Below the pieces are notes generated by a model, which was not told the DNA's origin, did not search any database, and saw nothing but the letters and a program-made list of their open reading frames with translations. The translations under genes were made by a program, and so were the position numbers. From Candidatus Woesearchaeota archaeon (lineage in GTDB: Archaea; Nanobdellota; Nanobdellia; Woesearchaeales; DSVV01): a stretch of DNA of 64,000 bases. Numbering within the stretch: position 1 is the stretch's first letter; every line of letters starts with the position of its first letter. This document shows, in pieces, positions 42,189-51,023 of this stretch. The stretch spans positions 59,832-123,831 of the forward strand of contig JACRPI010000043.1 in assembly GCA_016214075.1 (NCBI GenBank). Direction: 5' to 3'.

Positions 42189-43843
42189 AAGCAATTCTGA
42201 TCAGCCCAAACATTGTAACCCAGAAAGGAGATTTTTTTGGTTCTGGAATACCGTATATGCCGTTTACTGTCGCGTATGTTGCTGCGTTTCTTAGAGAGAA
42301 AAAACATGACGTAGTAGTCATTGACGCGTTTGGAGAAGATCCAACAAAAGTCACAGAAGAGCACGGACATTTTATTCAAGGAATAACTGCAAAAGAAATT
42401 AAAGAAAGGATTGCACTCGAAAACAAAAAGAGTCAAACAGATCTCATTGTTATTTCAGCAGAACGAGTTATCGAGCATAATGCAATTCTCAATATCATTG
42501 AAGAAATAAGAAAAGAAGAGAAGAATATCCCTATCGCGATTATTGAAAATACGCAAGCAGTTTCTGCGTATGCACTCAAACATGTCTTTGAAGAATTCTT
42601 TGAAAAAGGAGCAAACATTATTGTAACTGGAGAACCAGAACATCGAGTAGAAAAAATACTCCTGACAATAAATAGAGAGAACAAAAAGGAGCAAGAAAAA
42701 GCACTTGCAGAGGTAGATGGAATAATAATTAAAAATAATACTGATGGAGAAATAACAAAAAAAGAAAAGAAAGAATATCTCCAAACACCAACGTTAGATG
42801 CGCTGCCATTCCCTGCGTGGGATCTCTTTCCATTAGAAAAGTATTGGGAGCTTGGCTATGCGCATGCGCCGCTCACAAAAAACAAATATCTACCATTACT
42901 CACATCAAGAGGCTGTCCATATCCCTGCGGATTTTGCGTTGTTCCGACAACAAATGAAAGAAAATGGCGATCACGCACCGCAAAGAATGTTGTAGATGAG
43001 ATGGAATATCTCATAAAGCAATTTGGCATTGAAGAATTTCATTTAGAAGATCTAAACCCCACAATAAACAAAACAAGAATGAAAGAAATTTCTGAAGAAA
43101 TACTAAGGAGAAATGTTAATGTGCAATGGAAGATTGGTTCTGGAACAAAAATAGAAACAGTAGACAAAGAAACGCTTACTATAATGGCAAAAGCGGGCTG
43201 TACGTTTGTATCGTTTTCTCCTGAATCTGGCTCTCCTGAGATGTTAAAGAAGATGAACAAACCATTTGATCATAAGCTTGCGCTTGAATTAGTGCAGCAT
43301 ATGAATCAATTGCAGGTCATCACGCAGGCATGTTTTGTTCTCGGCTATCCAGAAGAAACAGAAAAAGACAGAGAAATGACATACGACTATATTCAAGCGC
43401 TCGCAAAAGCTGGCTGTGATGAAGTTGCGTTGTTTATTATGGCGCCAGTTCCTGGCGCGAGCACGTATGAACGGTACAAAGAAGAAATTACAAGAGAAAA
43501 CAAGAAAGTAGAACTGCAAGAGATGAGTTTCTCTCCACGATGGAGAAAAGATTATGAGCTCTACAAAAAAATGCGAACAAAAGCATATCTGTTGTTTGGA
43601 ATAACAAAATTACTCTATCATCCAATCAAAACGCTGAAGCAACCACTTCATGTCATAACAGGACATTTTGAAACGAAAATGGAGATGACGTTATTTAGGG
43701 TTGCAAAAACATATATGTACAGTTTCAAGAGAAAAATAACTCCACACAAAGAACTTCTCGTGATGGCATGGATTGTTGGAATTTTTATTTTATATTATGT
43801 GATACGCGCAATAGACATGATAAGATATATGCAAACACAATAG
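42185..43843 (+). CDS. radical SAM protein with B12-binding-like domain and C-terminal membrane anchor
   Basis: An N-terminal Rossmann-like region (residues 1-190; 'FTVAYVAAFLREKKHDVVVI') resembles cobalamin-binding domains but lacks the DxHxxG histidine motif. The radical SAM core has 'SRGCPYPCGFC' (C-x3-C-x2-C for the 4Fe-4S cluster), 'EFHLEDLNPT' and 'CFVLGYPEETEKD'. The C-terminus ends in a transmembrane helix ('LLVMAWIVGIFILYYVI'). Enzymes of this class perform C-methylation, methylthiolation or ring changes. It is probably membrane-bound and acts on lipid-linked intermediates; substrate unknown. Confidence 0.85.
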   Translation: MKAILISPNIVTQKGDFFGSGIPYMPFTVAYVAAFLREKKHDVVVIDAFGEDPTKVTEEHGHFIQGITAKEIKERIALENKKSQTDLIVISAERVIEHNAILNIIEEIRKEEKNIPIAIIENTQAVSAYALKHVFEEFFEKGANIIVTGEPEHRVEKILLTINRENKKEQEKALAEVDGIIIKNNTDGEITKKEKKEYLQTPTLDALPFPAWDLFPLEKYWELGYAHAPLTKNKYLPLLTSRGCPYPCGFCVVPTTNERKWRSRTAKNVVDEMEYLIKQFGIEEFHLEDLNPTINKTRMKEISEEILRRNVNVQWKIGSGTKIETVDKETLTIMAKAGCTFVSFSPESGSPEMLKKMNKPFDHKLALELVQHMNQLQVITQACFVLGYPEETEKDREMTYDYIQALAKAGCDEVALFIMAPVPGASTYERYKEEITRENKKVELQEMSFSPRWRKDYELYKKMRTKAYLLFGITKLLYHPIKTLKQPLHVITGHFETKMEMTLFRVAKTYMYSFKRKITPHKELLVMAWIVGIFILYYVIRAIDMIRYMQTQ

Positions 43844-43873
43844 AGAAAAGATAAAGGAAGAGATGAAGAAAGA

Positions 43874-45775
43874 ATGAAAGAAAACATCGCGTGGATTGCA
43901 GCATCTGCTGGTGGAGGAATCCTCTTCTACATTTATTGTCTACTTCTAGGAACAAAAATCTTCAAGTTCTGGACAAAAAAGACAAAGACAGAAAGTACAG
44001 AGACAGGTGAACAGTTTTTCATCAGCGTAAGTCTTGGAATAGGAGTCGTTGCACTCTTGTTATTATTACTGGGGATTGCAAAAAGTTATACACCTTTTCT
44101 CATGAGCATCTTCTTTATACTCACAACAGGGATCGCAGTAACAGAATACAAAACACTCTTTACATATTTCAAAGAAGCGGCAGCGTGGTTGAGAGAAAAG
44201 AAAAAAGAAAGTGTAATATACACAATTGCAAAGTACTGCATGCTTCTCCTATTGATTTTCTATTTTGTCGTTGCGCTTAGTCCAGAAACAGAGTGGGACG
44301 CAATTTCATTTCATCTCGTAACTGCAAAAGTGTATGTCCGAGAACAAGCAATGGTGCCTATTTATTATACATATCATGCAGCATTACCGCATCTTTTTGA
44401 TATGCTGTATGTAGTCGGAGAATTAGTGAAAAGTGACGTCCTCTCAAGAGTTTTTGTACTTTGTGTGGATCTCACCATTGTGTTTGGGATATGGATGTTT
44501 GGAAAGAAGATGTTTTCTGAAGAAGCAGGAATACTTGCAGCGTTAATTTTCATGACAACACCAGTGTTAATGGTCTATTTTCCTGCAACGTATGTGGATA
44601 TTCCCATAAGTATTTTTGCGCTGAGTGCGATAGGGTGTTTTTGGCAATGGAAGCAAACAAACAAAAAAGCATGGCTTTTTCTCTCAGTACTAAACGCGGG
44701 GTTCGCAGCAACAGCAAAAATAAGTACAGCACCATTAATAGGAGCACTATTCGTCCTATACATATGGCACGCAAGAAAACAAGAAGAGAAAGGAATGCAG
44801 ATGCTGAAAACAATATTGATTTGTGGATGTATTTTAGGATTGCTCTTTCTTCCGTGGTTTACGTTCAACGCAGTGCACTTCAACAATCCTGTTTATCCGT
44901 TTGCAGAAGGGATTTTTGAAGGAAAATATTGGAATGAAGAATTAGCAGTGTGGTGGAAAAATCAGCGAGATCACTACAATACAGGAGAAGGAGTGCTTCA
45001 ATATGGTTTTATTCCATTCACGCTAACTTTTATGCCAAATCTCACAGGTCCAATTTATGGATTTAGTCCATTCTATCTTATGTTTATTCCGATCTTATGG
45101 ATTTTGAAAAAAATAAAAGAAGAAAGAGAGAAAACAGTCTTCTTATCCGTACTTGCAGTAATCTGCATGACAGGATGGTTTATTCTCGCACCAGACATGC
45201 GATACATGTTCTATATTCTTCCACTATTTGCAATTCTTGCAGGAGCAGGAATAACAAAAGTGTATAAGGTTTATGAGAATAAAAGAAGGAAAAAGAGAAT
45301 TGTAACAATATGTATACTGTTTATTCTTCTCAGCAACATTTTTTTCTTTTTCGTCATTTTCCGAAATGACGTGAAGATGTGGGCAGGAATAATAAGCAGA
45401 GATGAGTATAAAGCAATAGATACCCTTAATTATTATGCAGCGCAATGGGCAAATGAAAATCTTCCAGAAGACGCGATTATTTTTTTGGCGAATGACGATA
45501 AAGGATATTATTTTGAAAGAGAGTTTATCACAGGATATGGCGTCTTTTCTGCGTATGTAGATTATCCACAACTTAAAGATGGAGAAGCGTTGTATCAACG
45601 CTTGAAAGAACTTGGCGTCACACATGTACTGTTTCGCGTGTATGAAGATGGCAGCATGCTGGGCTACGAAGAATATTATAATGATCACACCACAGCGCTC
45701 TTCAAAGAACTGACGCAAGAATATGCAACAACACTGTATACAGAAAATAATTGCACAATATATGTACTCAACTAA
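43874..45775 (+). CDS. GT-C glycosyltransferase, PMT/GT39-like (633 aa)
   Basis: About twelve hydrophobic segments. The first outer loop has 'SPETEWDAISFHLVTAKVYV', the acidic 'WDAxxxHL' motif common in GT-C enzymes, followed by 'YHAALPHLFDMLYVVGEL'. The C-terminal soluble domain starts near residue 510 ('AIDTLNYYAAQWANENLP', 'TGYGVFSAYVDYPQ'). It is the last gene of the plus-strand operon and probably uses the lipid-linked sugars made by the GT2 enzymes upstream. Confidence 0.85.
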   Translation: MKENIAWIAASAGGGILFYIYCLLLGTKIFKFWTKKTKTESTETGEQFFISVSLGIGVVALLLLLLGIAKSYTPFLMSIFFILTTGIAVTEYKTLFTYFKEAAAWLREKKKESVIYTIAKYCMLLLLIFYFVVALSPETEWDAISFHLVTAKVYVREQAMVPIYYTYHAALPHLFDMLYVVGELVKSDVLSRVFVLCVDLTIVFGIWMFGKKMFSEEAGILAALIFMTTPVLMVYFPATYVDIPISIFALSAIGCFWQWKQTNKKAWLFLSVLNAGFAATAKISTAPLIGALFVLYIWHARKQEEKGMQMLKTILICGCILGLLFLPWFTFNAVHFNNPVYPFAEGIFEGKYWNEELAVWWKNQRDHYNTGEGVLQYGFIPFTLTFMPNLTGPIYGFSPFYLMFIPILWILKKIKEEREKTVFLSVLAVICMTGWFILAPDMRYMFYILPLFAILAGAGITKVYKVYENKRRKKRIVTICILFILLSNIFFFFVIFRNDVKMWAGIISRDEYKAIDTLNYYAAQWANENLPEDAIIFLANDDKGYYFEREFITGYGVFSAYVDYPQLKDGEALYQRLKELGVTHVLFRVYEDGSMLGYEEYYNDHTTALFKELTQEYATTLYTENNCTIYVLN

Positions 45776-45784
45776 AAAATTGGT

Positions 45785-46030
45785 TCAATCTTCAAGCTTT
45801 TGAACAACAATGGTATCTTTCACAGGGCAGACATCTTCGCTCATTTTAAATGCTTCATATTCTGCTTCATCAAAAATAAGCTCCCATTTTTGTGTGGTTT
45901 GGTTAAAAGTCCCACCGACAAGATCAACTTTTGCGTCCTGCGCAAGCTGAAATCGTTTCGGATTCACCCCAAAACAAGAAAGTGCGCCAATGCAAAGATT
46001 TCGATCAAAAATGACTTTGTATTTTACCAT
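45785..46030 (-). CDS. small [3Fe-4S]-type ferredoxin (81 aa)
   Basis: 'NLCIGALSCFGVNPKRF' (C-x5-C with Ala at the missing ligand) and 'SEDVCPVKDTIVV' (C-P) give three cluster cysteines, as in P450-type and thermophile single-cluster ferredoxins. An insertion of about 15 residues precedes the last Cys. ATG 46030 is certain because a TATA box is centred 26 bp upstream; longer frames would start before the transcript. It resembles the N-terminal domain of the 38290 protein. It may serve the radical SAM enzymes on either side. Confidence 0.85.
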   Translation of the reverse strand: MVKYKVIFDRNLCIGALSCFGVNPKRFQLAQDAKVDLVGGTFNQTTQKWELIFDEAEYEAFKMSEDVCPVKDTIVVQKLED

Positions 46031-46051
46031 AAAAGGAAGAACAGAGGAATG

Positions 46052-46060
46052 GTTTTTATG
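46052..46060 (-). promoter_or_regulatory. TATA box of the small ferredoxin gene
   Basis: The minus strand reads CATAAAAAC, centred 26 bp before ATG 46030; leaderless transcription. Confidence 0.65.
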
Positions 46061-46083
46061 TGTTTCGAATAACGCATGCAGAA

Positions 46084-47649
46084 TCAAGGAGCTGCAGAAG
46101 CAGCTTTTTGTTCATCAGAAGAATGTAAGCGAGTAAGGGTCACGCGACGCATCCACTCTCCAATCTGGAGGCAGAGTCCATACGCTCCAACACCCAATTC
46201 TTTAAACTCATTGAGAGTAGAGACAGAACGCATGACGTTGTAAACGCCGCGAGGGTTAAAATAAAATCTGCGGAATGCGTCCGCAGCAGCTTTCTGAAGT
46301 TCATCCTGCGTCAAATTCGAATGTTTAAGCTGCGGATTCACCCCAATAGAGACAAAATCCTCCCAGTTCTGAATTTTATCCTGTTCTTCTTTAGTAAAAC
46401 TGTAATCAAAAAGTTCTGTACCAGGATAAGGAGAAAGAACGTTGAAGAATGCCATCGTTGGTCTTGTCGTGAGTGCAAACTGAATAGTTCGCTCAATACT
46501 CTCTTTTGTTTCTCCAGGTGTTCCAAAGACAAAGAATGCAATACTTCGTAATCCTACTTTATGACACAATTCAATCGCGCGTCTATTGAGCTCCACAGTA
46601 GTGCCTTTCTTCATGTTTTGGAGCATCAAATCATCGCCAGATTCACAGCCCATGGAAACTGCGTAACAGCCTGCTTGTTTCATAAGGCTGAAAAGTTCTT
46701 CATCAATGCCAACAACGCGAGAGAAGCATGCCCATTTTACTTTTTTGTTTAATCCTTTTTCAATCATGAGATTGCAAAATTTTTTGCAGCGGACAAGATC
46801 AAGGGTAAAGACATCATCTTCAAAGCTGACGTGATCGACTTTGTGTTCGTTGACAAGATATTCAACAAGTCGAATAACATACTCCGCAGAGTGCGCACGG
46901 AATCCTCGCCCAAGTGTTTTATGCGATGCGCAGAAAACACAAAATGCTGGACAGCCACGGGAAGTCACCACAGACGCAGTCTTAGTCCCTTTTGCTTTAT
47001 ACACATTTGGTTTATATAAGTTAAGGTCAACAAGATGATATGCAGGAAATGGTAAAGAATCCATATCTTCGATAAACGGACGAATGCCATTGTTGATCAC
47101 TTTTCCATCAGGAGTTCGGAATGCAATACCTTTAATGCTGGAAAGATCAGAAACGTTTCCCAAGAGATACTGGCAAAGTTCTTCCATTTGTTCTTCCCCT
47201 TCACGAAGAATCACTGCGTCAACAACGCTTCCTGCTGCGCGAAGTGCAGGTTCTGGATACGAACTGACGTGAACGCCACCAATAGTGATCATTGCGCCAC
47301 ACACTTCCTTTGCCATTGCAGCGATTTTAAGCGCGTTGTTAAAGTTCGGCGTTGCGCAGGTCATCCCAATGATATCTGGCTGATATTCTTCAACAATTCT
47401 TTTCATATCACTGTACTGATAGCCCTGTGGCTCTGGATCGATGAGTTTCACTTCATGTCCCTTTTGTAAGCAATACGCGGCAACAGAACCAAGCGCGAGA
47501 GGAAAATAAACCCCTGCTGCTATTTTGATAGGCCCATACATGTCACGGAATGGAGTATTGATCAAAAGCACACGAACAGATCTATTTTGGACTCTGGCAA
47601 AATGACTGTTCGTTGATCCTGTTCTTATTTGAATAAGTGCATCTCCCAT
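46084..47649 (-). CDS. B12-binding radical SAM protein (521 aa)
   Basis: The N-terminal cobalamin-type domain shows 'RVLLINTPFRDMYGPIK', 'YFPLALGSVAAYCLQKGHEV', 'IIGMTCATPNFNNALKIA' and 'ITIGGVHVSSYPEPAL'. The radical SAM core has 'TSRGCPAFCVFCASHKTLG' (C-x3-C-x2-C), 'VSFEDDVFTLD' and 'FFVFGTPGETKESI'. Such proteins methylate or rearrange unactivated carbons in lipids and sugars. About 25 residues precede the normal domain start. The TATA box at 47672 lies 26 bp before the ATG. It is a single gene adjacent to the small ferredoxin. Confidence 0.88.
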   Translation of the reverse strand: MGDALIQIRTGSTNSHFARVQNRSVRVLLINTPFRDMYGPIKIAAGVYFPLALGSVAAYCLQKGHEVKLIDPEPQGYQYSDMKRIVEEYQPDIIGMTCATPNFNNALKIAAMAKEVCGAMITIGGVHVSSYPEPALRAAGSVVDAVILREGEEQMEELCQYLLGNVSDLSSIKGIAFRTPDGKVINNGIRPFIEDMDSLPFPAYHLVDLNLYKPNVYKAKGTKTASVVTSRGCPAFCVFCASHKTLGRGFRAHSAEYVIRLVEYLVNEHKVDHVSFEDDVFTLDLVRCKKFCNLMIEKGLNKKVKWACFSRVVGIDEELFSLMKQAGCYAVSMGCESGDDLMLQNMKKGTTVELNRRAIELCHKVGLRSIAFFVFGTPGETKESIERTIQFALTTRPTMAFFNVLSPYPGTELFDYSFTKEEQDKIQNWEDFVSIGVNPQLKHSNLTQDELQKAAADAFRRFYFNPRGVYNVMRSVSTLNEFKELGVGAYGLCLQIGEWMRRVTLTRLHSSDEQKAASAAP

Positions 47650-47671
47650 AGCAATATATAATCAAGGTTTG

Positions 47672-47679
47672 TTTAAATA
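47672..47679 (-). promoter_or_regulatory. TATA box of the B12 radical SAM gene
   Basis: TTTAAATA region on the minus strand (TATTTAAA), centred 26 bp before ATG 47649. Confidence 0.6.
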
Positions 47680-47693
47680 GTTTGTGAAGAAAC

Positions 47694-47700
47694 TTTATAA
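47694..47700 (+). promoter_or_regulatory. TATA box of the 47731 GT-C/GT2 pair
   Basis: TTTATAA, 34 bp before ATG 47731; divergent from the box at 47672. A leader of about 8 nt follows. Confidence 0.5.
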
Positions 47701-47730
47701 AAGAAAGAGAACTCTCTTTTCTTAAGAAAA

Positions 47731-49386
47731 ATGAAAGAAACAAGCAACATAGAAGAAGAGAATAAAGAGAAGAAAAGAAATTTCTTAAAAATTTCAATAT
47801 CAAAAAACCAACTCATTCTGATAAGTATTCTTATTCTGGCAATTGTGCTGCGATTATTATACGCTGCTGAAGGAGTGCGAATGATCGCAACAGAGTTTGC
47901 GAGAGAAGCGTTCAATATACAGCAAGGATTATATGATCCAAACCTGATCTATTTTCACATAGGAATACGATACACAGAAGTTGTGCTCTATGCAATAGTC
48001 ACTTCTTTGTTTGGCATTTCAGAAGAAGTACTGTTTTCGGTGACATTTGTCATTTCATTGCTTGCGATAGCGCTTGCGTATTTTATAGGGAAAAGAATGT
48101 TTTCAGAGAAAGTAGGATTACTTGCTGCGTTTTTGATGGCAATTTTGCCGATGGAAATATTTAATGCGACGGTGGTAGAATCAGATCCATTGATGGCATT
48201 ATTCACAGGAACTGCGCTATTTTTGTATTATATTGCAAAAAAAAAGCAGAATAAAAAGCTATTTTTTCTTGCAGGGATATTGGTTGCATTAGGATTTTTC
48301 ACTAAAATCTTCGCAGTGTTGGTTATTCCCATTCTTATAGTGTATGAAGTGTTGAATGCAATCACAAAAAGAGAAAACGATCTAAAAAAGATAGTTCTTC
48401 AGTTTATGTATATGGGAATGGGATTTTTATTGATCACGCTTCCAGTATTTGTGTACCAGTACAGTGAAACAGGAGATTTCTTCTACAACATTAAAGTGGA
48501 AAAAGGAATTATGCATGCGATCACACAGTTTGAAACATGGCCTGAAGTAAAATGGGACTTTCCAAGTGAACAAAATCTTCTTGCATATCCAAGATATATG
48601 ATTAAGTTTATTCCAGAGAATCCTTGGAGTAAAACATTTGACGAAGATAGTCCTATGCTTCACATTTATTTCATACTTTTTTTCATTATACTCTTTTTTT
48701 ATGTGACAAAGAGAGAAAAAGAAACAGATTATTTGCTCTGCTGGATTTTAATCCCTTTTTTATTTTTGGAAGGATATTCATTTATAGGAAAGCTCCAGAG
48801 ATATCTCACCATCATATTTGTTCCCCTAACTATTCTGCTCAGTTATCTGTTACTGGAACAATATGAACGAAGAAGAGAAAATAAGGCAACGAAAGTTTGG
48901 GTAATCTTATTTTTTATAGGAATGATATTCATTACAACACTACAACTAGGATTACCTCAATTTTTTAGTGCTGATGTATTCGAAGGAGAACACTATCATA
49001 GTAGCGAGGAGTTGAGTTATCTTGTTTTGAAAGATTTGCCTGAGAAGGATGTATATGTAACGCACTATGATCAAATTCCAATCCTCAGTTTTTATTTTGA
49101 ATATACAAAAAATTTTAGTGGACCATACGGCTATCACGGTCCAACAAAGACCTCTTTTTATGATCTCAACCTGATCAAGAACTTAAATGAAATTGAAGAT
49201 GCGTATGTAATAGTGGATCCATTTTATATGGCCCAAGATCATGAAAATAGAGATGTATATCAATATTATAAGATGATGAATGGAAGTTTAGAATATCTAA
49301 AAACTGAAACAACATCAAATACTTGGATAGTGGTCACATATGTAGAAGGGGGCTGGATACTGTTTTATGTTCCAGTAAAGCAATAA
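47731..49386 (+). CDS. GT-C glycosyltransferase, PMT/GT39-like (551 aa)
   Basis: About ten hydrophobic segments, a first loop with 'MIATEFAREAFNIQQGLYDP' and the 'FNATVVESDPLMALFTGTAL' segment typical of PMT_2 enzymes (the Glu-Ser-Asp-Pro follows helix 4). The C-terminal soluble part (residues 410-551) contains 'KDVYVTHYDQIPIL'. It is followed 16 nt later by a GT2 gene. It should transfer a sugar from polyprenyl phosphate on the outer face. Confidence 0.85.
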   Translation: MKETSNIEEENKEKKRNFLKISISKNQLILISILILAIVLRLLYAAEGVRMIATEFAREAFNIQQGLYDPNLIYFHIGIRYTEVVLYAIVTSLFGISEEVLFSVTFVISLLAIALAYFIGKRMFSEKVGLLAAFLMAILPMEIFNATVVESDPLMALFTGTALFLYYIAKKKQNKKLFFLAGILVALGFFTKIFAVLVIPILIVYEVLNAITKRENDLKKIVLQFMYMGMGFLLITLPVFVYQYSETGDFFYNIKVEKGIMHAITQFETWPEVKWDFPSEQNLLAYPRYMIKFIPENPWSKTFDEDSPMLHIYFILFFIILFFYVTKREKETDYLLCWILIPFLFLEGYSFIGKLQRYLTIIFVPLTILLSYLLLEQYERRRENKATKVWVILFFIGMIFITTLQLGLPQFFSADVFEGEHYHSSEELSYLVLKDLPEKDVYVTHYDQIPILSFYFEYTKNFSGPYGYHGPTKTSFYDLNLIKNLNEIEDAYVIVDPFYMAQDHENRDVYQYYKMMNGSLEYLKTETTSNTWIVVTYVEGGWILFYVPVKQ

Positions 49387-49402
49387 ACGGAGAGTGCAAA
49401 GA

Positions 49403-50077
49403 ATGAAAGTATCACTAATCATCCCTACATTAAATGAGATAGACGGAATGAGAGAAATAATGCCTAAAATACAAAGAAAATGGGTAGATGAAATCATCAT
49501 AATTGATGGGGGGTCAACAGATGGAACATATGAATATGCGATAAAACACCCTGAATATATCACAATAAAGCAAAAGAAAAAAGGATTGGTGAATGCATAC
49601 AAACAAGCACTTGAAGTAGCGAAAGGAGAATATATTGTCTTTTTCAGCCCTGATGGAAACTCCTTGCCAGAACTAATACCCACATTAATAAAAAAAATAA
49701 AAGAAGGATATGACATGGTAATTGTTTCCAGATATCTTGAAGGAGCAAAAAGTGATGATGATGATATGCTGACAGGTTTCGGAAATTGGATGTTCACTAA
49801 GATGATAAACATTTTTTTTCATACAAAGTATACAGATAGCTTAGTCATTTTTCGTGCATTTAGAAAAGATGTAATACCGCTTTGCGTTCTTGATCCCTAT
49901 CGTGCAGGTTTAGAACCACAACTGAGTATTGTTTGCGCAAAACATAAGAAAAAGGTCACAGAAATTCCCGGAGATGAACCAAAGCGCCTGGGCGGCAAAA
50001 GGAAGATGGATCCACTGAAAAATGGGTTAGGATTATTTTATCTTATTTTCAGAGAATTTTTGTATAGAAGAAACTAA
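49403..50077 (+). CDS. GT2 family glycosyltransferase
   Basis: 'VSLIIPTLNEIDGMREIM', 'EIIIIDGGSTDGTYEYA' and 'KGLVNAYKQALEVAKGEYI' are typical. The metal motif is replaced by 'FFSPDGNSLPELI', a known variant in this branch, and 'LRPYRAGLEPQ'-like 'DPYRAGLEPQLSIVC' follows. ATG 49403 has CGGAGAG upstream; a GTG three codons earlier is less likely. It is probably the partner of the preceding GT-C enzyme. Confidence 0.8.
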   Translation: MKVSLIIPTLNEIDGMREIMPKIQRKWVDEIIIIDGGSTDGTYEYAIKHPEYITIKQKKKGLVNAYKQALEVAKGEYIVFFSPDGNSLPELIPTLIKKIKEGYDMVIVSRYLEGAKSDDDDMLTGFGNWMFTKMINIFFHTKYTDSLVIFRAFRKDVIPLCVLDPYRAGLEPQLSIVCAKHKKKVTEIPGDEPKRLGGKRKMDPLKNGLGLFYLIFREFLYRRN

Positions 50078-50088
50078 GAGGAGAGGAG

Positions 50089-51021
50089 CTAGGAATGATG
50101 CGTAAGAAACCATTGATATGTTTTCTGAACACCTTCTTGTAAAGGTGTTTTTGGTTTCCAGCCAAGCGCAGTAATTTTTTTTGTATCAAGGAGTTTTCTT
50201 TTGATACCATCAGGTTTTGTAGAATCCCAAAGAATTTCACCTGCAAACCCAACCACACTTTTGACAATGTGCGCGATTTCTCTGACAGGTATATCATGAC
50301 CGGATCCAACATTAATAAGAAGAGGAATCTCTTTTTTGTGTAATAAAAAAATGCAAGCATCTACAAGATCTTCAACATAAAGAAAATCGCGAAGCGGTTC
50401 TCCAGAACCCCACAAAGTAACGTGTTTTTCATTATTTTTTTTAGCATCATGAAATTTTTGAAGTAATGCTGGAACAAGATGAGAGTGAAGAGGATCAAAT
50501 GTATCATGTGGTCCATAGAGATTTGTAGGAACAATGCAAACAGTGTCTAAGCCATATTGTTTTTTGTACGCTGTACACAATCCAAAACCTGCAATTTTTG
50601 CAAGGGCGTATGCTTCATTTGTTTCCTCAACAGGACCTGTAAGCAGTGCTTCTTCAGAAATGGGATTCAAAGCATTTTTTGGAAACATACAAGAGCCGCC
50701 AAAAAATAAAAGCCGTTGGACCCCTGCTTTAGACGCAAAGTGAATAACATTCGCTTCTATTTGGAGATTTGTGTAAATAAAATCTGCAGGATACGTCATA
50801 TTTGCATGAATTCCGCCAACTTTTGCAGCTGCAAGGATGACGATCTCTGGTTTTTCTTTGAGAAGAAATGTTTCTGTTGCATGTTGATCGAGAAGATTAA
50901 GCTCCTGTGAAGTCAGAACAATGATATTTGTGTATCCTTCGCGCTGCAGTCGTGCAAGAAGTGAAGAACCAACCATGCCACTATGACCTGCGAGATAAAT
51001 CTTTGTGTTCTTTTCTATCAT
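50089..51021 (-). CDS. fcl: GDP-L-fucose synthase / GDP-L-colitose synthase family (Fcl/WcaG/ColC)
   Basis: Extended SDR with 'IYLAGHSGMVGSSLLARL', 'TSQELNLLDQHA', 'ILAAAKVGGIHANMTYPADF', 'GGSCMFPKNALNPI' and catalytic 'EAYALAKIAGF' (YxxxK): the diagnostic segments of the epimerase-reductase that turns GDP-4-keto-6-deoxymannose into GDP-L-fucose. ColC, the colitose enzyme, is a close homologue acting on the 3,6-dideoxy intermediate. The neighbouring ColD/E1-type gene makes the second role likelier here, by inference. 'RDFLYVEDLVDA' and 'WDSTKPDGIKRKLLDT' complete the pattern. It ends the nine-gene operon. Confidence 0.85.
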   Translation of the reverse strand: MIEKNTKIYLAGHSGMVGSSLLARLQREGYTNIIVLTSQELNLLDQHATETFLLKEKPEIVILAAAKVGGIHANMTYPADFIYTNLQIEANVIHFASKAGVQRLLFFGGSCMFPKNALNPISEEALLTGPVEETNEAYALAKIAGFGLCTAYKKQYGLDTVCIVPTNLYGPHDTFDPLHSHLVPALLQKFHDAKKNNEKHVTLWGSGEPLRDFLYVEDLVDACIFLLHKKEIPLLINVGSGHDIPVREIAHIVKSVVGFAGEILWDSTKPDGIKRKLLDTKKITALGWKPKTPLQEGVQKTYQWFLTHHS

Positions 51022-51023
51022 AA

